DNA of 64,000 nucleotides, from contig NC_063450.1 in assembly GCF_020379485.1 (NCBI RefSeq), positions 29,922,137 to 29,986,136 on the forward strand. Reading direction: 5' to 3'. The stretch is from Brassica napus (lineage: Eukaryota; Streptophyta; Magnoliopsida; Brassicales; Brassicaceae). The notes under the pieces were generated by a model. The model was not told the DNA's origin. It made no database searches and saw only the letters and a list, made by a program, of their open reading frames with translations. This document shows, piece after piece, positions 45,517 through 53,993 of this stretch. A program made the translations under genes and the position numbers. Positions within the stretch are counted from its first letter, which is position 1, and each line of letters starts with the position of its first letter.

Positions 45517-45530
45517 GGGGGGGGGGGGGG
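45517..45530. repeat. G14 homopolymer upstream of NF-YC13
   Basis: Fourteen consecutive G on the plus strand (C14 on the gene strand), 73 bp upstream of the NF-YC13 start codon, probably in its leader or core promoter. The length may be an assembly estimate, because such runs are error-prone. Confidence 0.8.
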
Positions 45531-46167
45531 AAGCTAACTATAGCCATACAAGAGGTTAAAAAGTTAAAAAAAAAATTACATTTTAACTTTTTAATACATC
45601 TCAAACTTTCCACTTGAGACACATATTTTTCTTGTTATTTATTTAGTCTACTTTTATCTAAAACTAACCAAACTTAATATTACATCTTGTTTTTCTCTAA
45701 TTAAAAAAATAATATTTTTATTATTAGAAAACTGAAACCATCGAAGTAATCATACATGCTACTTCTCTCTTATCTCAAAATCACTTTCTCAAATCCCTGA
45801 ACTCCAATCTCGTCTAATTCCTCTTGTCTCTTCTTCTCTTCAAGAGATGATGAAAAATACAAACACGTGCTTCTGTTTCTGAAAAAGAGTTTTCAAAGAT
45901 TTATGCCACATATGTAGAATTTCAGTTGAAAATCCATGAATAGATAGATATATAAGAAGGTTGTTGTGGTGCACAAGATGGTGGAATCCGGCGAAATCCA
46001 TAAATATCTCTAGTAATAGTTTGATGAGGTACTAAAATATGAAATTATTTAAGATTTAATTAAAAAGTAACTAATTTTGAGTAAGAATGATTCTTATCAA
46101 GTATCAGAGTTGAAGAAGATCATGAGCTTGTTTGGTATTGTAATGTAATTGAAAAGAAAATTTGTAT
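45531..46167. other. NF-YC13 upstream region
   Basis: AT-rich, with no gene seen. It ends at the 5-bp target duplication of the next copia element. Confidence 0.5.
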
Positions 46168-46172
46168 GTCCG

Positions 46173-46505
46173 TGTTATGAAGTAACTTATAATTTATAGT
46201 ATCGGGAAATTTAAATAAGAGTAGAATTCAATACCCGTAGGAAGCAAATAACACTTAATATGAGAGAAAGAGTTTATTATAAGGAAGAAGAAGAAGATGT
46301 AATTTTGTACAAAAGAGTGAGATAAGTGATGGTATTTATAGTGAGCAACAATACATAAAATATCAAAGATGATGCTTGATTTGGTAAATGAGTGGGTGAT
46401 CATAGTGCTTGATGAGTAGATGATCATAGTGCTTGATGAGTAGATGATCATAGTGCTTGAGTTGGTAAAGGAGTGGAGGATCATTTCAAAGTTTATCTTA
46501 TAACA
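46173..46505 (-). repeat. 3' LTR of complete copia
   Basis: 333 bp. On the minus strand it opens TGTTATAAGATAAAC and closes TTCATAACA. It carries a 24-bp repeat in three copies in U3 (46393-46463, core GATGATCATAGTGCTTGA on the plus strand) and a CTATAAATACC TATA box at 46331-46341. Confidence 0.93.
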
Positions 46506-46514
46506 CTCCCCCTT
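46506..46514 (-). other. Polypurine tract of complete copia
   Basis: AAGGGGGAG on the minus strand, directly before the 3' LTR; it primes plus-strand DNA synthesis. Confidence 0.8.
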
Positions 46515-46689
46515 GATCATCCATCTTGTATTAAGTTTCGTAACACTCTCCTTGGGGACCGGTGTCACTCTCCGCTCTCGCTTAACGTCTTTGTTGCCTC
46601 GTTAAAAACCTTTCTAGGAAAACCCAATGGGAAAAACCATAGTTAGGTAAAAAGAGTACAACTACGTAAGCTCCCCCTCGATTGAGCAG

Positions 46690-49600
46690 TCATAGATCCT
46701 TCTGATGACGCATTCCAATGTTATGGACATGTTTTCTGAATACCGAAGTAGGGAGTGATTTTGTGAAGAGGTCGGCTGCATTGTCGCATGATCGGACATA
46801 TCTTACTTCAATCTCTTTCTTCTTCTCGAGCTCTTGAGTGTATGAGAAGAACTTTGGATGTATATGTTTTGTTCTATCACTTTTGATATATCCTTCCTTC
46901 GTTTGAGCAACACATGCTGCATTGTCTTCATATAGAATAGTTGGCCCCGTACTTTTGTCAATCCCACTACTTGAACAAATGTGTTGGCTTATTGATCTTA
47001 GCCATACACATTCTTTACTTGCTTCATGGAGTGCGATGATCTCAGCATGATTTGAAGAGGTAGCCACAAGCGTTTGTTTCTGAGAACGCCAAGATATAGC
47101 AGTGCCTCCGATCGTAAAAACATATCCTGTTTGCGATCGGGCTTTGTGTGGATCTGAAAGATATCCTGCATCTGCAAAACCAACCATTTGACCATTTGAA
47201 TCTTTAGGGTAAAATAAGCCTAAATCAATAGTCCCTTGTAGGTAACGAAAGACATGTTTAATTCCATTCCAATGTCTTCGTGTTGGAGATGAGCTAAATC
47301 TTGCTAGAAGATTAACAGTGAATGATATATCAGGCCGTGTACAATTTGCAAGGTACATCAACGCTCCAATTGCACTTAGATATGGTACTTCCGGACCAAG
47401 TATCTCTTCTTTTTCCTCAGGTGGTCGAAATGGATCACTTTCAATGTTAAGTGATCTAACGACCATTGGGGTGCTAAGAGGAGTTGATTTATCCATGTTA
47501 AATCGTTTCAACACTCTTTTAGTGTATGTGGATTGATGCACAAATATACCATTTTGTGAATGTTCTATTTGTAGGCCAAGACAATACTGTGTCTGTCCAA
47601 GATCTTTCATCTCAAATTCTCCTTTGAGATAGTCTGATGCCTTTTGTATTTCTTTTTGAGTTCCAATAATATTTAGATCATCAACATATACCGCGATTAT
47701 CACAAATCCGGATGTTGTTTTCTTGATGAAAACACATGGGCATATAGGATCATTCACATATCCTTCTTTTGTTAAATGTTCACTGAGACGATTGTACCAC
47801 ATACGTCCAGATTGTTTTAACCCATATAATGATCTTTGCAATTTTATTGCACATAACTCTTTAGGTTTGGAACTTAATGCTTCTGGCATTTTAAATCCAT
47901 CAGGGATTTTCATGTAGATATCAGTATCTAATGATCCGTATAGATAAGCTGTAACAACATCCATGAGACGCATCTCAAGATTTTTATCAGCGGCTAGACT
48001 CATCAGGAATCTAAATGTGATCGCATCCATTACAGGAGAATATGTTTCCTCATAATCAATACCAGGTCTTTGAGAAAATCCTTGGGCTACAAGGCGAGCT
48101 TTATACCTTGTAATCTCATTTTTCTCATTTCGTTTTCGAACGAAAATCCATCTGTACCCAACTGGTCTCACATCTTCAGGTGTGAGTACAATAGATCCAA
48201 ACACTTTTCGTTTGTTAAGCGAATCAAGTTCGATTTGTATTGCTTCTTTCCATTTATTCCAATCATGTCTCTTTTGACATTCATATATGGATTTCGGTTC
48301 TGGATCATCGGTATCTTCATTTACCTCACTTGACACGATATATGAGAAAGCATCATCAAGGTCATTTTGTTCATTTCTATTCCATATCCTTTTATTATGG
48401 ATGTAATTAATAGAAATCTCATGATTATCTTTCGATTCATGATGCTCTGATTCATCAGAGTCCTTATCATTTATTTCTTCCAAAATATTTTCTGCTATTT
48501 TGGGTGCATCATATATTTCAGCTTTCTTCTGTTTCCTAGGATTCTTATCCTTAGAACCAGCAGGTCTACCACGCTTCAGGCGTGTTTTTGGCTCTCGTGT
48601 GTCATCCTCCTTTTCTTGTTCATTTGGCATTTTGATACGAGCAGGAGCATTTGCAGCTGGTATATGAGATTTAGTTACCGTCTTGGTATCTGCAAATGCA
48701 TCAGGTAGCTGGTTAGCTATACTCTGTAAATGCATAATTCGTCGAACTTCTAGTTCTGACTCTTTAGAAGGAGGATCAAGATATAACAATGATGGTACAC
48801 TCCATTTTATATCACTTCCAACATTTTTGTTTTCTCCCCCTAGAACTGGGAATACATTTTCGTCAAAATGACAATCAGCAAAACGTGCTGTAAAGACGTC
48901 ACCAGTCTGTGGTTCTAGGTATCTTATAATTGATGGAGAATCACAACCAACATATATTCCCAACCTTCTTTGTGGTCCCATCTTTGTTCGTTGTGGTGGT
49001 GCTACAGGCACATATACCGCACAACCAAAGATTCTAAAGTGGGAAATGTTTGGTTCTCGACCAAACGCTAACTGTAGTGGAGAATACTTATGGTATGCAC
49101 TCGGTCTGATCCGAATGAGTGCTTCTGCATGCAAAATGGCATGTCCCCATACAGAGGTTGGAAGTTTTGATCTCATGATCAATGGTCTTGCAATCAATTG
49201 CAGACGCTTAATTAAAGATTCAGCCAAACCATTTTGCGTATGAACATGAGCAACCGAATGTTCAACTTCAATTCCCATTACCATACAATAGTCATTGAAT
49301 GCTTGGGATGTGAATTCACCAGCGTTGTCTAGTCTAACTCTTTTAATAGTATAATCAGGAAACTGTGCTCGCAGTTTGATTATCTGAGTTAGAAATCTCG
49401 CAAATGCCACATTTCGAGATGATAATAGACAAACGTGTGACCATCTACTGGATGCGTCAATTAATACCATAAAATAGTGGAATGGTCCACATGGTGGATG
49501 TATCGGTCCACATATATCACCTTGAATTCTTTCAAGGAACTTTGGTGATTCTTTATCGATTTTGGTTGGCGATGGCCTTACGATCAATTTTCCTAGAGAA

Positions 49601-50211
49601 CATGCAACACATGTCATTTTATTCCCTTGAGAAATCTCCTGGATTTTCAATGGATGACCATGTGAACTTTCTATGATTTTACGCATCATTGTAGTGCCTG
49701 GGTGGCCAAGGCGATCATGCCATAACGTGAACTCTTCTGGGTTCCGTTTTACTACAAGATTTGATTCGATCTCATCGATATAAGTATGATGTAATCCCGA
49801 AGGAAGTTCTGGAAACTTTTCCAATATGTGTTTTCTGCCACATTTTTCAGAAATTACATACATGTATTTCTTTCCATCCTCAGTTGCAGACTGAGTATCA
49901 TATCCGTGAAGATATATGTCTTTAAAACTCAACAAATTCCTTTTAGAACTCGGAGAGTATAAAGCATTATTTATGGAAAATTTTGTTCCATTCGGCAAAG
50001 TAAAGTTTGCTTTACCAGTTCCTTCAATCACGTCTGCAGGACCTGATATTGTATTGACGACAATTCTTGTCGGTTTTATATCAGAGAAATATCTCTTTTG
50101 TCTCAGAATAGTGTGCGTTGTTCCACTATCTGGTATGCATATTTCACGAATCCGTTTCTTGGATTTTGCTCCATTAGTATTTTGATCCATTTCTGAAATT
50201 ATCATAAACAT
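46690..50211 (-). CDS. Copia polyprotein: protease, integrase, RT, RNase H
   Basis: Open frame of 1173 codons. In order: aspartic protease site CIPDSGTTHT (residues 26-34); GAG-pre-integrase with LWHDRLGHPG and the HHCC zinc residues (H170, H185, C201, C204); integrase core with RVRLDNAGEF and the HTQNGLAES region; reverse transcriptase with GYRWIFVRKRNE, SLYGLKQSGRMW and the YVDD catalytic motif at about residue 842; and RNase H with DAGYLSDPHKARSQTGYVF and DRTKHIHPKFFSY near the end. The true start is probably Met8 (MDQNTNGAKSKKR), just after a possible splice acceptor TTATGATAATTTCAG. It is not fused to gag; 176 nt with stops separate the two frames. No nonsense or frameshift was seen. Confidence 0.93.
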   Translation of the reverse strand: MFMIISEMDQNTNGAKSKKRIREICIPDSGTTHTILRQKRYFSDIKPTRIVVNTISGPADVIEGTGKANFTLPNGTKFSINNALYSPSSKRNLLSFKDIYLHGYDTQSATEDGKKYMYVISEKCGRKHILEKFPELPSGLHHTYIDEIESNLVVKRNPEEFTLWHDRLGHPGTTMMRKIIESSHGHPLKIQEISQGNKMTCVACSLGKLIVRPSPTKIDKESPKFLERIQGDICGPIHPPCGPFHYFMVLIDASSRWSHVCLLSSRNVAFARFLTQIIKLRAQFPDYTIKRVRLDNAGEFTSQAFNDYCMVMGIEVEHSVAHVHTQNGLAESLIKRLQLIARPLIMRSKLPTSVWGHAILHAEALIRIRPSAYHKYSPLQLAFGREPNISHFRIFGCAVYVPVAPPQRTKMGPQRRLGIYVGCDSPSIIRYLEPQTGDVFTARFADCHFDENVFPVLGGENKNVGSDIKWSVPSLLYLDPPSKESELEVRRIMHLQSIANQLPDAFADTKTVTKSHIPAANAPARIKMPNEQEKEDDTREPKTRLKRGRPAGSKDKNPRKQKKAEIYDAPKIAENILEEINDKDSDESEHHESKDNHEISINYIHNKRIWNRNEQNDLDDAFSYIVSSEVNEDTDDPEPKSIYECQKRHDWNKWKEAIQIELDSLNKRKVFGSIVLTPEDVRPVGYRWIFVRKRNEKNEITRYKARLVAQGFSQRPGIDYEETYSPVMDAITFRFLMSLAADKNLEMRLMDVVTAYLYGSLDTDIYMKIPDGFKMPEALSSKPKELCAIKLQRSLYGLKQSGRMWYNRLSEHLTKEGYVNDPICPCVFIKKTTSGFVIIAVYVDDLNIIGTQKEIQKASDYLKGEFEMKDLGQTQYCLGLQIEHSQNGIFVHQSTYTKRVLKRFNMDKSTPLSTPMVVRSLNIESDPFRPPEEKEEILGPEVPYLSAIGALMYLANCTRPDISFTVNLLARFSSSPTRRHWNGIKHVFRYLQGTIDLGLFYPKDSNGQMVGFADAGYLSDPHKARSQTGYVFTIGGTAISWRSQKQTLVATSSNHAEIIALHEASKECVWLRSISQHICSSSGIDKSTGPTILYEDNAACVAQTKEGYIKSDRTKHIHPKFFSYTQELEKKKEIEVRYVRSCDNAADLFTKSLPTSVFRKHVHNIGMRHQKDL

Positions 50212-50387
50212 TAAATAAAAGTGAAACGTGAAATTTATTCATTGATTATATAAAGAAAACACACAATAATTATACAAATATTGTTGTTAAAACAACATTA
50301 TTCTTTGAAAACATAATTATTATACATTACAAATGAGGACTATTCAGCAGTCTTATTAGAAACATTTCCGTACTCTTCAAGAGTATT

Positions 50388-51347
50388 CTAGTCCAGCTCA
50401 TTTGCGAAATCAGAGGATTCAAGGTATGAGGTCCCTTCAACGTTTTCCGTGAGGTTCACCTCTTTAGCCTTTCCTTTTATGGATTCTTGATATAACTTGC
50501 ACAAATGTGGGGGAGTACGACAGGTACGGGACCAATGTCCTTTACATCCACATCTGTAACATACAGTCTCACTTTTCTTTGTGGTATCCTCTTCGGTTTC
50601 TTTGCCTTTATGAGGTTGTTCAGATCTAACCCATTTGTTAGATCTAATACTTTTAGGATAGTAAGGCTTTCCACGTTTGTTGTTGAAACGCCGACCACGA
50701 CCTCGATTGGTATGGTTTCTCCTTCCCGAATATTCTACCGCCGTAGCATTCACTTCGGGAAATGCCTTGGCTCCCGTGGGTCGGGAATTATGGTTTTTGA
50801 TTAGTAACTCATCGTTCTTTTCAGCCAACATGAGTGTTACCATCAATTCAGAAAATTTGGTGTACCCACATTTTCTGTAAATTCGGGATAAGACGTTGTG
50901 TTCTTTGTGGAAGGTATTGTATGTCTTGTCAAGCATTTCTGCTTCGGTGACAGGGTTACCACAATATTTTAATTGTGCAACTATCCTCAAGATAGTGGAA
51001 TTGTAATCTCTAACCCTTTGGAAATCCTGAAACCTCAGGGTTTTCCACTCTTCAAGAGCGTGAGGGAGATTGATTTCCTTTTGATTATCGAATCTGTCTT
51101 TCAAGGCTTGCCATAGTACAGCTGGGTCCTCAACGTCTCCATAGTCGTGAGTTAGATTCTCATCTAAGTGCTTCTTCAGGAAGATTATCGCCTCGGCTAT
51201 ATGCTCGGGTGGCGATTTGTTACCGACTTTTATAGCTTCAGATATCTTTTTTATTACAAGATAAGGTTTCACATTTGTGACCCATCTGACATAGTTTTCG
51301 CCGGTTACTTTTAGAGCCGGGAACTGGAGTTTCTCGATGTTTGCCAT
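50388..51347 (-). CDS. Copia Gag with CCHC zinc knuckle
   Basis: 319 residues starting MANIEKLQFPALKVTGENYV. The body is the retrotransposon Gag/UBN2 type (ALWQALKDRF-like VLWQALKDRFDNQ, WKTLRFQDFQRVRDYNSTI). It continues into a basic RGRGRRFNNKRGK stretch and one zinc knuckle CYRCGCKGHWSRTC (CX2CX4HX4C), then TPPHLCKLYQES. Gag packages the element RNA in cytoplasmic particles. It ends at a TAG that is followed by more stops before pol, so separate or spliced expression of pol is likely. Confidence 0.92.
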   Translation of the reverse strand: MANIEKLQFPALKVTGENYVRWVTNVKPYLVIKKISEAIKVGNKSPPEHIAEAIIFLKKHLDENLTHDYGDVEDPAVLWQALKDRFDNQKEINLPHALEEWKTLRFQDFQRVRDYNSTILRIVAQLKYCGNPVTEAEMLDKTYNTFHKEHNVLSRIYRKCGYTKFSELMVTLMLAEKNDELLIKNHNSRPTGAKAFPEVNATAVEYSGRRNHTNRGRGRRFNNKRGKPYYPKSIRSNKWVRSEQPHKGKETEEDTTKKSETVCYRCGCKGHWSRTCRTPPHLCKLYQESIKGKAKEVNLTENVEGTSYLESSDFANELD

Positions 51348-51859
51348 TTGTATTTCTAAAACACAAAATAGTAATTTTATTAGAACTTCATAATTTAAAA
51401 ACCGTTTACATTAATCATACAAGCAATTACAAGGAGAAGCGATGTAAATAAAATTAAACCGATATTCATCTTAAATTCACTCGGAGTAAATTCTCCAACG
51501 AATGAACCATAAATAGAAACACAAATAAAAATGGCACATAAAAACAAAAGTGCGCGAATCATCTTTCTTGAAATGAAAAATCGGAGGAGAGCGATTTGAA
51601 ATTTTTGAGAGAAGATGAAATGTTTTGGATGATGAAATGGAGTGAAAATGAGTTGTATTTATAGATGGAAATTACTGTTCATGACCGTTGGAGAAAGGGG
51701 AAATTTTTGAAAAATTTTCTTTGTGACCGTTGGGGTTAAATCGAGTGCACCAAAAATTAGTCTGAAAATATCGTATTAAACGGTCAATCAAATCTATAAA
51801 ATTTCATAAAAGTGAAAAATTATGACAATGAAATATTTATGTTATATGACAACAAATCA

Positions 51860-52132
51860 TGCGACGGCTCAGCCGATCAATGCAGAATAATAAATAAATT
51901 ATACGGCGGCTCGGCCGACCAATTAATAATAAACAGAATATAAGGCGGCTCAGCCGACCAATAAATAATAAACAGGATATAAGGCGGCTCGGCCGACCAA
52001 TAAATAATAAACAGGATATAAGGCGGCTCGGCCGACCAATAAATAAATTAAATTACTAGTAAATAATATAGGCGGTATTCCGGCCATTATAACATGATAT
52101 AAATAATAGTAGAGGCGGTATACCGACCATTA
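51860..52132 (-). repeat. ~39-bp tandem repeats in copia leader
   Basis: The word GGCGGCTCGGCCGACC (or one-base variants) starts at 51863, 51905, 51944, 51983 and 52022, mostly 39 bp apart, with ATAAATAATAAACAGGATAT between. Two diverged units follow at 52071 and 52114. Each unit holds the palindrome TCGGCCGA. The array lies between the primer site and gag, in the transcribed leader. Confidence 0.85.
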
Positions 52133-52180
52133 TAACAGGGTATAAATGATACAAATAAATTTTACCAAATCGCAGAGTGA

Positions 52181-52194
52181 TCGTGCTGATAACG
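52181..52194 (-). other. Putative primer binding site of complete copia
   Basis: CGTTATCAGCACGA on the minus strand, directly inside the 5' LTR and identical to the old copia's site at 12394-12407. Only the TATCAG core resembles the usual initiator-tRNA-Met site, and it does not begin with TGG, so the primer is uncertain. Confidence 0.6.
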
Positions 52195-52527
52195 TGTTAT
52201 GAAATAACTTATAATTTATAGTATCGGAAAATTTAAATAAGAGTAGAATTCAATACCCGTAGGAAGCAAATAACACTTAATATGAGAGAAAGAGTTTATT
52301 ATAAGGAAGAAGAAGAAGATGTAATTGTGTACAAAAGAGTGAGATGAGTGATGGTATTTATAGTGAGCAACAATACATAAAATATCAAAGATGGTGCTTG
52401 ATTTGGTAAATGAGTGGGTGATCATAGTGCTTGATGAGTAGATGATCATAGTGTTTGATGAGTAGATGATCATAGTGCTTGAGTTGGTAAAGGAGTGGAG
52501 GATCATTTCAAAGTTTATCTTATAACA
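52195..52527 (-). repeat. 5' LTR of complete copia
   Basis: 333 bp, the promoter LTR, with the same triple 24-bp U3 repeat (52415-52485) and a TATA box at 52353-52363. Confidence 0.93.
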
Positions 52528-52532
52528 GTCCG

Positions 52533-53153
52533 CATATTCATTTGGAGAAAAACACAATAGAAAAAACGAAAGGTAAGTATGATGCTCGACAAAATGTGTG
52601 TTAGAGAAATGTGAACTCATAACTCGTTCGTAACAAATCTAATATCCACAGTTTTTATGTACACAGTTCTTCCATCCATATCAACAATTTAATAATACAT
52701 CAACTTTCTTCATCCATGGCTAATTAGTCCACATAACTCACATCCATACTTTTTATATATAAATACTAAAATATATATTAAAAAGATGTCTAAATATACA
52801 AAATAAAAAAATTATAACTTCTTACACAAATTTAGATATATGTCTTAAACTAAAAAATTAACAAAAACAAAAAAGGTGAAAATAACACTAATATACAAAA
52901 ATAAATAAACTGAAACCAATATTTGTTTACATAATGTTGTCCACAGAGTATTGTCTACAATATTTTTGTTTATAAAACTTGTATGGTTATAATATTCAAA
53001 TGGTTAAACTATATAAAACATATATGTCAAAATATAGAAAAAATACAATTTATTATGTAAAACATATTTATTTATATATTTTAATTTTTGACAAATAATC
53101 AAGTAAGTAAATAAATGGTAGATTGATAATAATAACAATAAATATTTTTTAAA
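52533..53153. other. AT-rich spacer
   Basis: No gene was recognised. It is the original flank of both the copia insertion on the left and the Mutator element on the right. Confidence 0.5.
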
Positions 53154-53993
53154 GGGCAATTCTTCATAATGGCACTTTTGAAGTTTTTGTCACCAAAATA
53201 GCATTAGAAGGAGAAAGTCACAAAAATGACATTCATTAATTGGCAAAATGTCTCTGATACCTTTGTCAGAAAAAAAAAATCAGAACGGCATCTCTCTCAC
53301 GCGACGCGACGGCGATTCTTCTTCTCGATCTCTTCGACGCGACGCGACAACGGCGACGCTCTCCGATTTCGTTTTATCATTTCCGGTGATCATCTCACGA
53401 AGATTCGACTCTCCAAGGTATGATTACTCTTCTTAGGGTTTCCTATTTGGGGATTTCGATTTGTTGTTTGAATATTTGATGTTCCGAGTTCTTTTTGTTG
53501 ATAATTTGTTCCGATTTGATATTGCTTCAAAGCTGAATGGTGTGTGTTGTTCTTCGTTTTGTTATAGTTCTAAATGGAACCAAGCTTTGTTAATCTAAAA
53601 TTTTTAGAATTTCATAGTTAAGAACACACACAAAAATTGTAGCTTTTTCTTATGCTTTAATCGTTATTATCAATGGTTTATGAAGAAAAAGTACAATTTT
53701 ACTTTGTGCTTTAATGGTATGTTGCAGATTCAAGCTTCTTTGTGAGTGATCTCGTTGTCTACTGCTTCTTGCTTGTGTATAGGCTTGGTGAAATCCGAGA
53801 GTTCACGAGTGTGTGTTTTTAGTTCGTGTTGCTTTTGAATTTGGGTCTGAGGTCTGAGGTATTGATAGAGTTATACATATTTAGGATTGCCTTCTTAATT
53901 TTTCTTGTTTTACTTTCAAAAATGCCTTATATCCTTCCTAGCTCGTGTTGTTTTTGAATTTGGGACTGAGGTATTGATAGAGTTGCATTGATA

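Larger units (their letters stand above)
46173..52527 (-). mobile_element. Complete Ty1-copia retrotransposon
   Basis: Minus-strand element of 6355 bp with two 333-bp LTRs (46173-46505 and 52195-52527) that differ at about six positions by eye (~98%). A perfect 5-bp duplication GTCCG flanks it (46168-46172 and 52528-52532). On the minus strand the order is 5' LTR, primer site, repeat-bearing leader, gag (51347-50388), pol (50211-46690), polypurine tract, 3' LTR. Both frames are open, so this is the one element here that may still be autonomous. The old copia at 12067-25670 shares its primer-site sequence and Gag type. Confidence 0.94.

Noticed and set aside
46194..46568. 124-codon minus-strand frame (and 52216-52620)
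   Set aside because: It is LTR sequence; its Ser/Ile-rich repeats translate the 24-bp U3 repeat.
51860..52132. CRISPR-like array
   Set aside because: Repeats with ~39-bp period and near-identical spacers in a plant retrotransposon leader. There are no unique spacers and no cas genes.
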